A stretch of DNA of 20,814 bases, from positions 1 to 20,814 of IMG/VR virus record IMGVR_UViG_3300039106_000063; one strand, given 5' to 3'. Shown in pieces: positions 11,782 to 18,568 of this stretch. The notes under the pieces were generated by a model. The model saw only the letters and a list, made by a program, of their open reading frames with translations. It ran no database searches and had not been told where the DNA came from. This stretch comes from a virus. A program made the position numbers and the translations under genes. Numbering within the stretch: the first letter of the stretch is position 1; each line of letters opens with the position of its first letter.

Positions 11782-12695
11782 ATAAGATTGAATTTGGTGA
11801 TTGCAGAGAAACAATGCGTAAGTGGGCTTCTGATGGCGTTAAAGCTCAAACTTGTGTAACCAGCCCTCCTTACTTTGGTTTGCGTGACTATGGGCATGAT
11901 GGGCAAATTGGTTTAGAAGAAACTCCAGAGCAATACATTTCTGCAATGGTTGAAGTTTTTAGATGTGTTTGGGATGTTCTTGAGGATGATGGGACACTTT
12001 GGCTAAACATTGGTGATAGCTATGCTGGCAATAACTCAAGAGCGTCTAACAATGGACGTGCTGGATTTGGTAACGCAAGGGAAAAAGTTGTTAATAGAAC
12101 TGGTGAGGGTTTAAAAACTAAAGACTTGATTGGCATACCTTGGATGCTGGCTTTTGCTTTAAGGGCAGATGGCTGGTTTTTGCGTCAAGACATTATTTGG
12201 CACAAACCAAACCCAATGCCAGAATCGGTGCAAGACAGATGTACCAAGGCGCATGAGTACATTTTTTTGATGAGCAAGTCTCAGAAGTATTACTATGACC
12301 ATGAGGCAATTAAAGAGCCTTTGAAGGGTGAGCCAGAGACACGAGATAAAAATGCTGAAGGTTATCAAGCTGATTACTCAAAAGGAGATAGGTTTAGTAA
12401 AGGTGAGAGAGTGTTTGGTGCTGATGGCATGGCAAACAAACGAAGTGTTTGGAGTGTTCCTGTAAAACCATACACAGGCGCACACTTTGCTGTTTTTCCT
12501 AGTGAACTTATTGAGCCTTGTATTCTTGCTGGCGCACCAGTTGGAGGGATTGTTTTAGACCCATTTATGGGTTCTGGAACTACTGCACAAGTATCTCAAG
12601 ACCTTGGTAGGCAATACATTGGATGCGAGTTAAATCCAGCATATGAAAAATTACAAAAGAAACGTACAGCACAAACTTCATTGGGGTTTGCATGA
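11778..12695 (+). CDS. DNA methyltransferase, beta class (N4-cytosine or N6-adenine) (305 aa)
   Basis: Motif IV TSPPYFGLRDYG (SPPY at residues 29-32) comes near the N-terminus, and the AdoMet-binding motif I, DPFMGSGTT (261-269), near the C-terminus, which is the circular order of the beta class. W-x-N-I-G-D-S-Y lies around residues 74-81, with a variable recognition region in the middle (about 160-235). SPPY is most often seen in N4-cytosine enzymes, but N6-adenine cannot be excluded. No cognate restriction enzyme is nearby, so it is an orphan methyltransferase that probably protects phage DNA from host restriction. Starts with an ATGA overlap on the replication gene. Confidence 0.9.
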   Translation: MNKIEFGDCRETMRKWASDGVKAQTCVTSPPYFGLRDYGHDGQIGLEETPEQYISAMVEVFRCVWDVLEDDGTLWLNIGDSYAGNNSRASNNGRAGFGNAREKVVNRTGEGLKTKDLIGIPWMLAFALRADGWFLRQDIIWHKPNPMPESVQDRCTKAHEYIFLMSKSQKYYYDHEAIKEPLKGEPETRDKNAEGYQADYSKGDRFSKGERVFGADGMANKRSVWSVPVKPYTGAHFAVFPSELIEPCILAGAPVGGIVLDPFMGSGTTAQVSQDLGRQYIGCELNPAYEKLQKKRTAQTSLGFA

Positions 12696-12713
12696 ATTTT
12701 CAATGGCCTACAA

Positions 12714-12929
12714 ATGACTCCAGCAGAATTAGAACACTTCAAGGACTGCGAAGCGAGAGAGTGGATACGCAGGTTCAACCAAAAGAAATTGACGATTGGC
12801 TCAAGCAAAGCGTTGCTCTGGTGGCAGGGTGTGTGCGTGGACTTGGAACGAATCAGAGGAAAGTCAGATACTTTGCTTTTGAGGGACAGAATGACGAGGC
12901 TACGAAATGAGGAGAGCAGCAAGAGTTGA
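12714..12929 (+). CDS. Small conserved phage protein, DUF7696-like (71 aa)
   Basis: Begins MTPAELEHFKDCEAREWIRR, then LLWWQGVCVDLERIRGK, and ends LRDRMTRLRNEESSKS. The pattern ECEAREWLRR ... W-x-x-V-x-x-D-I-E-x-R-R-G-K ... L-R-x-x-M-N is a small helical family common in phage ninB-region operons (DUF7696, from memory). There is no clear ribosome binding site before ATG 12714. A second frame over the same DNA (12692-12910) has better start and stop junctions but an unfamiliar sequence. This frame is preferred on family resemblance. It overlaps the nuclease gene by 23 bases. Function unknown. Confidence 0.65.
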   Translation: MTPAELEHFKDCEAREWIRRFNQKKLTIGSSKALLWWQGVCVDLERIRGKSDTLLLRDRMTRLRNEESSKS

Positions 12930-13173
12930 TGCTAACCAAGACCAGATAGTTTCTGCCTTGCGTGGCGCAGGTGCATACGTCTGGATTATTGGCTTACCAG
13001 TTGACTTACTGGTTGGCTACAAGGGTCACACCTTTCTGGTGGAGATTAAAACGGACTCTAAAAAGCGTTTAACGAAGCTACAAGCCGACTTTTTCGAGAA
13101 TTGGTCTGGTAGTACCTTGGCGAGAATAGATTGCCCAGAGGCAGCACTAAGAATGATTGGAGTAGTCAAGTGA
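12907..13173 (+). CDS. VRR-NUC / PD-(D/E)XK-like nuclease (88 aa)
   Basis: Short protein with RVDANQDQIVSALRGAGAYV, then GLPVDLLVGYKGHTFLVEIK: Asp33, Glu46 and Lys48 form the D...ExK nuclease core. Gln69-type residues follow in LTKLQADFFENW, as in VRR-NUC and Holliday junction resolvase relatives. Phage members of this size are thought to act on branched DNA. It sits directly before NinB, in a rightward recombination cluster. GAGG lies 7 bases before the ATG. It shares a 4-base GTGA overlap with NinB. Confidence 0.75.
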   Translation: MRRAARVDANQDQIVSALRGAGAYVWIIGLPVDLLVGYKGHTFLVEIKTDSKKRLTKLQADFFENWSGSTLARIDCPEAALRMIGVVK

Positions 13174-13571
13174 TTATCCATTTGGCAAGCACAGAACAGG
13201 CGAAAACCAGTATTCGCCACAATTGGGAAAAGATAACCAAGGCTCTGGACTCAGGCAAGCATCTGACGATGGAGATAAAGCTGGCAAGCAAAACTCGTGA
13301 GCAAGAAGAAAAGTATCACGCAATGATTAACGACATTGCCAAGCAAGCGCAGCATTTAGGTGCTAAGTGGTCAGCAGATGATTGGAAACGCTTACTGGTT
13401 GACCAGTTTATGCGTGACTGTGGTGACTCTGGTGGGAAGGTAATCCCTAACCTTGATGGCACAGGGATTGTCCAGTTAGGGTTTCAGACTCGTAAGTTCA
13501 CCAAAGAGCAAGCAAGCGAATTCGTAGAGTGGCTTTACTCTTGGTCAGCAAATAATGGAATAAATCTGTGA
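13170..13571 (+). CDS. ninB: NinB-like recombination protein (133 aa)
   Basis: The core EIKLASKTREQEEKYHAMIN-DIAKQ, then AKWSADDWKRLLVDQFMRDC, and the end GFQTRKFTKEQASEFVEWLYSW match the NinB family (lambda Orf), which binds ssDNA and SSB and substitutes for RecFOR functions in recombination. The start is set at GTG 13170, which overlaps the nuclease stop by 4 bases (GTGA); the frame is open upstream to 13131, but that part lies inside the nuclease gene. Length fits the family. It is the last gene before an internal promoter. Confidence 0.85.
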   Translation: MIIHLASTEQAKTSIRHNWEKITKALDSGKHLTMEIKLASKTREQEEKYHAMINDIAKQAQHLGAKWSADDWKRLLVDQFMRDCGDSGGKVIPNLDGTGIVQLGFQTRKFTKEQASEFVEWLYSWSANNGINL

Positions 13572-13583
13572 TTAGGGAAAGTA

Positions 13584-13661
13584 CCTAGTAGATATTGTGT
13601 TTAGTTTGCTATACTTACGTCAGCCCAAGCAATTCGCAAGGGTACTTTTAAGGAATAAATC
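13584..13661 (+). promoter_or_regulatory. Second copy of the conserved promoter-leader
   Basis: Extended -10 TGCTATACT (TATACT at 13610-13615), and CCTAG 26 bases upstream of the -10, exactly as in the leftward promoter at 10393. The leader shares TCAGCCCA and a GGGTA-TTTTAAGGAA ending with it, supplying the ribosome binding site for the gene at 13662. No good -35 hexamer is seen. Confidence 0.6.
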
Positions 13662-13907
13662 ATGAAATACGAATTTGACACAACAACTGGTGAAGGCTCT
13701 GTAATCGTTACTGTCGTGATGGAATACGAGCGTGACGAAGAAGGTACTTACAACGAGAACATTGATGAAGTCTGGTTTGAAGGACGTAACGTCATGGGCA
13801 TCTTTACTGACCAGCAGTTTAAAGAGTTAGAGATTGAGGGCTGTATGCGTCTTGCAAAGCACATCTTGGAACAGGCAGATGAAGCCAAGATAGCAACTTA
13901 TGAGTAA
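13662..13907 (+). CDS. Small acidic protein, unrecognised (81 aa)
   Basis: Starts MKYEFDTTTGEGSVIVTVVM with alternating hydrophobic strands, then an acidic stretch (EYERDEEGTYNENIDEVWFE) and a C-terminal helix (QFKELEIEGCMRLAKHILEQ). Predicted alpha/beta, net negative. AAGGAA lies 8 bases before the ATG. It has its own promoter-leader, a copy of that driving the early leftward operon, so it is probably made early and strongly. An acidic small early protein could be a DNA mimic or an inhibitor of a host enzyme, but nothing in the sequence proves that. Confidence 0.7.
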   Translation: MKYEFDTTTGEGSVIVTVVMEYERDEEGTYNENIDEVWFEGRNVMGIFTDQQFKELEIEGCMRLAKHILEQADEAKIATYE

Positions 13908-13986
13908 GACTTGGAAGTTAATTCTTATTTCACTAGCGACTTTTTGGTCGCTGGTGGTTTATTTCATAAGGGTTTGGTATGACTAG
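13900..13986 (+). CDS. Possible membrane mini-protein (28 aa)
   Basis: Frame MSKTWKLILISLATFWSLVV ... ends FIRVWYD: positive N-terminus, one membrane helix, short tail. It overlaps the preceding gene by 8 bases and the following gene by 8. It fills the only gap in an otherwise gapless operon, which supports it, but there is no strong ribosome binding site. Confidence 0.45.
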   Translation: MSKTWKLILISLATFWSLVVYFIRVWYD

Positions 13987-14206
13987 AGAAGACATTAAAA
14001 GCATGGCATTGAAATCAGAAGTTTCTATGTATGGCATTGGCGCAACATATAAGGGACTTGATGCAACTGAAGGTTTTGTAAATAGGCTTGAAGCCTTTGC
14101 CAAGCTAGTTGCTAAACAAGAGCGAGAGCGTATTGCTAAAAAAATAGAGCAATTACCCTTTGGTGATACTGCTGCCAGTTTTGGTGTTTATGTAAGAGAA
14201 GCATGA
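13979..14206 (+). CDS. Small conserved phage protein (75 aa)
   Basis: The central part, FVNRLEAFAKLVAKQERERI, matches a very common phage pattern (F-A-x-L-V-A-x-x-E-R-E) in small helical proteins of unknown function. The N-terminus is MTREDIKSMALKSE and the C-terminus is variable. AAGGG lies 7 bases before the ATG. The stop overlaps the next ATG by 4 bases (ATGA). It may be an adaptor or nucleic-acid-associated protein; nothing catalytic is visible. Confidence 0.6.
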   Translation: MTREDIKSMALKSEVSMYGIGATYKGLDATEGFVNRLEAFAKLVAKQERERIAKKIEQLPFGDTAASFGVYVREA

Positions 14207-14460
14207 ACAACAGACCCAATAACAGGGAACGACTCCACTTGGCAAAGATTAAAGAAATGCCTTGTGGGGTCTGCAATGCTTCTCCTCCAAGCGATGCACA
14301 CCACATTGTTCAGCATAATCAATACTTATGTATTCCTTTATGCAAGGATTGCCATACAAACAATTTTCTTGGTTTGCATGGTCAGAAACGTAATTGGGCA
14401 ATTTATAAGCAAGATGAAATGTCAGTTTTAAACGAAACATTGAGAAAAATGTTAGGATAG
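14203..14460 (+). CDS. HNH-type, Ref/RecA-dependent nuclease-like protein (85 aa)
   Basis: Two Cys pairs, PCGVC (Cys21, Cys24) and PLCKDCH (Cys47, Cys50), enclose an AHHI motif (His33, His34). This is followed by LGLHGQK (His59). The layout CxxC ... DAHHI ... PLCxDCH ... HG is that of the zinc-binding HNH domain of phage P1 Ref and related small phage recombination proteins. Ref cuts ssDNA D-loops with RecA. It ends the rightward operon that also holds NinB and the VRR-NUC protein, consistent with a recombination role. A terminator follows. Confidence 0.75.
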   Translation: MNNRPNNRERLHLAKIKEMPCGVCNASPPSDAHHIVQHNQYLCIPLCKDCHTNNFLGLHGQKRNWAIYKQDEMSVLNETLRKMLG

Positions 14461-14487
14461 CGTTACTCAGTTGCCATTGAGTTCTTT

Positions 14488-14514
14488 AGAGAGATTTGCG
14501 TCTCTCTTTTTTTT
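14488..14514 (+). terminator. Rho-independent terminator
   Basis: AGAGAGA (14488-14494), loop TTTGCG, TCTCTCT (14501-14507), then a T tract through 14514: a perfect 7-bp stem followed by eight T. It ends the replication/recombination operon 28 bases after the last stop codon. Confidence 0.85.
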
Positions 14515-14524
14515 GTGAGAAAAT
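14496..14524 (+). promoter_or_regulatory. Possible promoter overlapping the terminator
   Basis: TTGCGT (14496-14501) and, after 17 bases, GAAAAT (14519-14524) preceded by TG, a weak extended -10. A transcript would start near 14531, just upstream of AGGGA and the ATG at 14549. Plausible because the next operon needs a start after the terminator, but the match is modest. Confidence 0.3.
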
Positions 14525-14548
14525 AGCGCAAACTCCGTAGGGATAGCC

Positions 14549-15055
14549 ATGAGTGGATTACTAGAACCATCCGTAAAAATTGAGATTGAGATACAAAGCC
14601 AAGAGAAAAAAGGCGAAGCGTGTCCAGTTGCCACAGGCGATATAGAAGTCAATCTTGAGTGTCGCCAAAAAGCCATTGATAAGGCGAACTATGGCCCAAT
14701 GAATCCTAACGAGCCAAACGCTGATTACTGGCGTGATATTTCTAAGGCTTGGAGAATCTCACCTGCACAGGCTAAAAAGTCTCGTTGCGGTAACTGCGCT
14801 GCCTTTATCCAAACCCCTAAGATGCTTGCTTGCATTGAATCAGGTCTTGAGATGAATGGCACAGAGATGGATGCTTGGGAAGTCATTGATGCTGGCGACT
14901 TAGGCTATTGCGAAGTGTTTGATTTTAAGTGTGCTTCCAAGAGGACTTGTGAGGCATGGATTAGTGGTGGGCCAATAACCGAGGATGAATATGATGGGAA
15001 CGACAAACCAACAAGCGATGGAAATGATGCAGAAACTTATGCAGAAGAAGACTAA
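14549..15055 (+). CDS. Cys-rich phage protein with HiPIP-like cysteine spacing (168 aa)
   Basis: After a variable N-terminus, the region CPVATGDIEVNLECRQKAID ... NYGPMNPNEPN is followed by SRCGNCAAFIQTPKMLACIE, DAGDLGYCEVFDFKCASKRT, and CEAWISGGPI. Cysteines at 80, 83, 95, 121, 128 and 134 are spaced C-x2-C-x11-C-x25-C. The pattern CxNCxxF ... C ... GYC recalls high-potential iron-sulfur proteins. The family is known to me from other phage genomes, near structural genes, without assigned function. The C-terminus is acidic and disordered. AGGGA lies before the ATG. Confidence 0.65.
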   Translation: MSGLLEPSVKIEIEIQSQEKKGEACPVATGDIEVNLECRQKAIDKANYGPMNPNEPNADYWRDISKAWRISPAQAKKSRCGNCAAFIQTPKMLACIESGLEMNGTEMDAWEVIDAGDLGYCEVFDFKCASKRTCEAWISGGPITEDEYDGNDKPTSDGNDAETYAEED

Positions 15056-15116
15056 GCCCATGCCTGAGCGTGGTGAGCGTACTGCAAAGAACAAAGCAAA
15101 GAAGCCAAAAAAATGA
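15024..15116 (+). CDS. Very basic micro-protein (up to 30 aa)
   Basis: Frame MMQKLMQKKTKPMPERGERT ... ends KNKAKKPKK, almost half Lys/Arg. It starts inside the end of the upstream Cys-rich gene (ATGs at 15024, 15027 or 15039) and ends in an ATGATG junction with the next gene. Strong positive charge suggests nucleic acid binding. Start choice is uncertain and no family is recognised. Confidence 0.45.
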   Translation: MMQKLMQKKTKPMPERGERTAKNKAKKPKK

Positions 15117-15271
15117 TGGGCTTGTACGCAAATATCGCTGCAAAGAAGAAGCGTATAGAGGCGCAAAAAGCAGCAGGGAAGACCCCAGAGCGTATGCGTA
15201 AAATAGGCTCGAAGGGTGCGCCTACTGCTGATGCTTTTAAACAAGCAGCTAAGACTGCTAAAAAGAAGTGA
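15113..15271 (+). CDS. Small basic conserved phage protein (52 aa)
   Basis: MMGLYANIAAKKKRIEAQKA, then GKTPERMRKIGSKGAPTADA and FKQAAKTAKKK. The pattern LYANI-x-A-K-x-x-R ... M-R-K-x-G-x-K-G-A-P-T-x-x-A-F-K-Q-x-A-K-T-A-K is one I recognise from small phage proteins near structural genes. It begins at ATG 15113 or 15116, overlapping the previous stop, and ends with a 4-base GTGA overlap on the next gene. Highly positive; possibly virion- or DNA-associated. Confidence 0.65.
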   Translation: MMGLYANIAAKKKRIEAQKAAGKTPERMRKIGSKGAPTADAFKQAAKTAKKK

Positions 15272-15519
15272 TTAAGCGAGGCTCTGAGCAGTTTTCTGGC
15301 TATAACAAGCCCAAAGCTACTCCTAACCATCCCACTAAGTCTCATGCTGTATTGGCTAAGTCTGGTGAGGATGTAAAGCTAATCCGCTTTGGTCAACAAG
15401 GGGCTAAAGGCTCACCTGATGGCACGAAGCGTAACGAAGCGTTTAAGGCTCGTCATGCTGAAAACATTGCCAAGGGGAAGATGAGTGCAGCGTATTGGGC
15501 TAACAAGGTTAAATGGTGA
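15268..15519 (+). CDS. Conserved basic phage protein (83 aa)
   Basis: Starts at GTG 15268, overlapping the previous TGA (GTGA). It reads FSGYNKPKATPNHPTKSHAV, KLIRFGQQGAKGSPDG and FKARHAENIAKGKMSAAYWA-NKVKW. The order GYNKPKxTPxHPxKSH ... IRFGxQG ... FKARHxxNIxKGKMSAAYWAxKVKW is a well-conserved family in marine and freshwater phages (from memory), usually near terminase or portal genes and without known function. Positive charge again suggests DNA or virion association. Confidence 0.75.
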   Translation: MIKRGSEQFSGYNKPKATPNHPTKSHAVLAKSGEDVKLIRFGQQGAKGSPDGTKRNEAFKARHAENIAKGKMSAAYWANKVKW

Positions 15520-15523
15520 AACT

Positions 15524-15697
15524 ATGAAAACTCCTAAGATGAACAAAGCTGGTAAAGCTAAGATGGCTACTGTTATGAAAGAATTTGGCAAGGGTGAACT
15601 TCACTCTGGCAAAGGCGGTAAAGTAGTTAAGAATCCAAAACAAGCGGTTGCGATTGGAATTGCAGAAGCTGCTAAGAAAATGGGTAGGATGAAATAA
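15524..15697 (+). CDS. DUF6496-like small basic protein (57 aa)
   Basis: The ATG at 15524 is preferred over the upstream in-frame codon at 15485, which lies inside the previous gene. It reads MKTPKMNKAGKAKMATVMKE, FGKGELHSGKGGKVVKNPKQ and AVAIGIAEAAKKMG. The core FGxGxLHSGKGGKVVKNPKQAxAIxxxEA is the DUF6496 signature (from memory), a short, Lys-rich family found in phages and bacteria. Function unknown. It is followed directly by a terminator hairpin. Confidence 0.75.
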   Translation: MKTPKMNKAGKAKMATVMKEFGKGELHSGKGGKVVKNPKQAVAIGIAEAAKKMGRMK

Positions 15698-15703
15698 AAC
15701 CTT

Positions 15704-15728
15704 GGCTAGTGGTATAAACTAGCCTTTT
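15704..15728 (+). terminator. Rho-independent terminator
   Basis: GGCTAGT (15704-15710), loop of 7, ACTAGCC (15718-15724), then TTTT: a 7-bp perfect stem right after the basic-protein operon. The loop contains TGGTATAAA, which could double as an extended -10 for the downstream methyltransferase gene. Confidence 0.75.
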
Positions 15729-15760
15729 AACTTCACCAACCCGAAAGGGAGTGATACAAC

Positions 15761-16993
15761 ATGACACAAAATCGTAAATTAGAATGGCGTTCAGTATCAA
15801 CATTGATTCCTTACGCTAGGAACTCACGCACACATTCTGATGAACAGATTGCTCAGATAGCAGCAAGCATTAAAGAGTTTGGGTGGACTAACCCAATTCT
15901 TATTGATGGCGACAACGGCATCATTGCAGGTCATGGCAGACTCTCTGCTGCTCGTAAGCTAGGACATGAGGAAGTTCCAGTTATTGAGTTAAAAGACCTA
16001 ACCGAAACCCAACGCAAGGCATACATCATTGCCGACAACCGCCTAGCCTTAAACGCAGGGTGGGACAATGAAATGCTGACCATCGAGTTAAACGAATTAC
16101 TAGCTGACAACTTTGCTTTAGACATATTAGGGTTTGACCCTAAAGAGTTAGCTGCACTTCTTGAGCCAGATGTGGTGGAAGGTCTGACAGACGAGGATGC
16201 TGTTCCCGATATTCCTGATGAGCCAAAGACCAAACTAGGCGACATTTACCAATTAGGCAACCATCGATTGATGTGCGGTGACTCCACAAGCATTGACGCT
16301 GTGGATAAGTTGATGCCTGAGACAGCTAACATGATTTTTACTGACCCACCTTATTTGATGGACTTTACTGGTGGGATTCATGGCGATGGTTCTAAATCAT
16401 TCAATGCTAAACATGGCAGCATTAAAAACGACAAAATGTCTGATAAAGAAGGCGATGACTTTTTGGACGCTATTAACAGCGTTATTACATCTAAAGTAGA
16501 TGGTGCTTTTTACATAACATTTTATCGTTTAGGTATAAACAAATACTTTGCCAGTATGGAAAGAACAGGACTTAAATGCCGTTCTTTGGTAATTTGGGAC
16601 AAGGGAAACCATACTTTAAGCAATAGCGATTACATGAGTATGTATGAGCCTATGTTTTATGGGTGGGTAAACAACCACAAGTTTTATGGTGGGAAAAATG
16701 GAATGGACATTTGGCGTATTAAAAGAACTGCCAAGAATGACTTACACCCAACCATGAAGCCTGTCGAACTTGTCGAAAAAGCAGTTTTAGATGGTAGTGC
16801 TATAAATGGAATTGTTTTAGATTTGTTTGGTGGTAGCGGTACAACTATTGTTGCTTGCGAGAAACATAACCGACATTCCCGAATAATGGAATTAGACCCA
16901 AAGTATTGCGATGTCATAGTAAAGCGATGGGAAGACTTTACTGGTAAAAAAGCTATGTTAGTAAACGCTAACGAAGAACTTTCGGAGATATAA
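15761..16993 (+). CDS. ParB/Srx-like domain fused to adenine-specific DNA methyltransferase (410 aa)
   Basis: Residues 1-130 are a ParB-like domain: LIPYARNSRTHSDEQIAQIA, WTNPILID, GIIAGHGRLSAARKLG, and YIIADNRLALNAGWD. The second part, from about 155, is a beta-class methyltransferase with FTDPPYLMDF (DPPY at 195-198), a target region, LHPTMKPVELVEKAV, and DLFGGSGTT (motif I, 354-362). DPPY favours N6-adenine. ParB-methyltransferase fusions are known in phages. With no restriction enzyme nearby, its role is probably protection from host restriction or marking of DNA before packaging, since the terminase follows. GGGAG precedes the ATG. Confidence 0.9.
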   Translation: MTQNRKLEWRSVSTLIPYARNSRTHSDEQIAQIAASIKEFGWTNPILIDGDNGIIAGHGRLSAARKLGHEEVPVIELKDLTETQRKAYIIADNRLALNAGWDNEMLTIELNELLADNFALDILGFDPKELAALLEPDVVEGLTDEDAVPDIPDEPKTKLGDIYQLGNHRLMCGDSTSIDAVDKLMPETANMIFTDPPYLMDFTGGIHGDGSKSFNAKHGSIKNDKMSDKEGDDFLDAINSVITSKVDGAFYITFYRLGINKYFASMERTGLKCRSLVIWDKGNHTLSNSDYMSMYEPMFYGWVNNHKFYGGKNGMDIWRIKRTAKNDLHPTMKPVELVEKAVLDGSAINGIVLDLFGGSGTTIVACEKHNRHSRIMELDPKYCDVIVKRWEDFTGKKAMLVNANEELSEI

Positions 16994-16994
16994 A

Positions 16995-17321
16995 ATGCAA
17001 CAGGGTAAAAAATATGAGCCTACCGATGAGAACAAGAAGCTAGTAAAGACTCTGGCTGCTGTTGGCATTACCTTTGAAGACATAGCTACCAAGCTAGAGA
17101 TTAGTTCCGATACATTAGTAAAGTATTACAAGAAGGAACTGGATGATGGGCGCATCGATGCTAACGCTAGTATTGGGCAGACCTTGTTCCAACAGGCTAA
17201 GAACGGCAATACTGCTGCTGCTATCTTTTGGTTAAAGACTAGGGCTAGATGGAAAGAAACCCATGCTGTTGAGCATAGTGGGCCAGAAGGTTCTGAACTG
17301 GTCATTAAATGGCAGAGTTAA
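16995..17321 (+). CDS. Terminase small subunit-like protein (108 aa)
   Basis: Residues 10-50 hold an HTH-like segment (TLAAVGITFEDIATKLEISS-DTLVKYYKKE). The C-terminal part is DANASIGQTLFQQAKNGNTA and FWLKTRARWKETHAVEHSGP, a pattern typical of proteins encoded directly before the large terminase. It would recognise phage DNA and load the motor. It starts one base after the methyltransferase stop and overlaps the large terminase by 13 bases. Confidence 0.8.
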   Translation: MQQGKKYEPTDENKKLVKTLAAVGITFEDIATKLEISSDTLVKYYKKELDDGRIDANASIGQTLFQQAKNGNTAAAIFWLKTRARWKETHAVEHSGPEGSELVIKWQS

Positions 17322-18568
17322 TAATTCCTTATAAACCAAGAGAACACCAGTTAAGGGTGCATCAATTATTAGAAGGCAAACGCTTTGCGGTAGTAGTTGC
17401 TCACAGGCGGTTTGGTAAGACTGTTGCTGCCCTAAACCATATCATTCGTGAATCTTTGCTTAACCAAAAAGAAGCCCCAAGGTACGCCTATATAGCCCCG
17501 ACCTACGGACAAGCCAAGCGAGTGGCATGGGACTACCTTGTTAAGTACGCAGAGCCGTTAGGCGGTACGACAAACATCTCGGAGTTACGAGTTGACTTCT
17601 GGGGTAGGCGCATCCAGTTGTACGGCTCTGACAATCCCGATTCACTTCGTGGTCAGTATTTTGATGGGGTAATCATTGATGAGGTGGGTGACCAGAATCC
17701 TAAGATATGGACGGACATTGTTAGACCTGCACTAGCTGACAGAAAAGGCTGGTGTCTCTTTATTGGTACTCCAAAGGGACACAACCACTTCAAAGAACTG
17801 CGAGACAGGGCAGAGAAAGAGGATGGATGGGGATTGCTAGAGTTCAAAGCCTCAGAGACAGGTGTAGTAGATGAAACAGAACTAAAGGCTGCTAAGAATG
17901 AGATGGGTGAGGATAAATACCGCCAAGAATTTGAGTGTAGCTTTGACGCTGCTGTAGAAGGCTCTTACTATGGGCAAATCCTCAACGAGTTAGAAGAAAA
18001 GAAGCATATGCAAGAGATTCCCAGAGAGGAGTTGAGTAGGACTTTTACTGCTTGGGACTTGGGAATGGGTGACTCTACGTCTATCTGGGTGGCTCAGTTA
18101 GTGGGTACTGAGGTGCGTCTGCTTGACTACTACGAGAATCACGGAGTTGGACTAGACCATTACGTTAAGTGGATTAAGGACAACGACTATCTCAAAGCAG
18201 AGCATATTCTGCCCCATGACGTTAGGGTTAGGGAACTTGGCACAGGTAAGAGCAGAATGGAAATGCTTGAGGAGGCTGGACTAGAGGTCAAGATAGCCCC
18301 AAGGATGGGACTAGACGATGGCATCCAAGCTGTGAGAAGGTTGTTGCCAAGGTGCTGGTTTAATGTTCCAAAAGTGCAAACAGGACTGAACTGCCTGAGA
18401 AACTACCGCAGAGACTACGATGAGAAGCGTAAGATATTCTTTGAAAGACCACTACACGATTGGTCTTCTCACGGCTCTGACTCATTCCGTTACTTAGCCC
18501 TTGGATTGGATGAAGGACATTCAACGTGGTCTAAGCCGATTAACCAAACTCCGAAATGGATTGTCTGA
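17309..18568 (+). CDS. Terminase large subunit (419 aa)
   Basis: ATPase: Walker A-like AHRRFGKT (residues 31-38), an adenine-binding Q (EHQLRVHQ, 12-19), and Walker B DGVIIDEV (119-126; Asp124, Glu125), then a coupling motif around FIGTPKG. Nuclease domain: AWDLGMGDSTS (Asp250), ILPHDV, and HGSDSFRYLA (Asp391). This is the DNA-packaging motor and headful or site-specific cutter. Length is slightly short but complete. It starts in the end of the small-subunit gene, and its TGA shares one base with the next ATG. Confidence 0.95.
   Translation: MAELIIPYKPREHQLRVHQLLEGKRFAVVVAHRRFGKTVAALNHIIRESLLNQKEAPRYAYIAPTYGQAKRVAWDYLVKYAEPLGGTTNISELRVDFWGRRIQLYGSDNPDSLRGQYFDGVIIDEVGDQNPKIWTDIVRPALADRKGWCLFIGTPKGHNHFKELRDRAEKEDGWGLLEFKASETGVVDETELKAAKNEMGEDKYRQEFECSFDAAVEGSYYGQILNELEEKKHMQEIPREELSRTFTAWDLGMGDSTSIWVAQLVGTEVRLLDYYENHGVGLDHYVKWIKDNDYLKAEHILPHDVRVRELGTGKSRMEMLEEAGLEVKIAPRMGLDDGIQAVRRLLPRCWFNVPKVQTGLNCLRNYRRDYDEKRKIFFERPLHDWSSHGSDSFRYLALGLDEGHSTWSKPINQTPKWIV

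Noticed and set aside
13131-13169. Longer N-terminus for NinB
   Set aside because: It lies inside the nuclease gene, and GTG 13170 forms a GTGA overlap with the nuclease stop.
14900-15345. Minus-strand Cys/Phe-rich frames
   Set aside because: They are complementary shadows of the Lys-rich proteins on the plus strand (AAG/AAA read as CTT/TTT) with no start signals.
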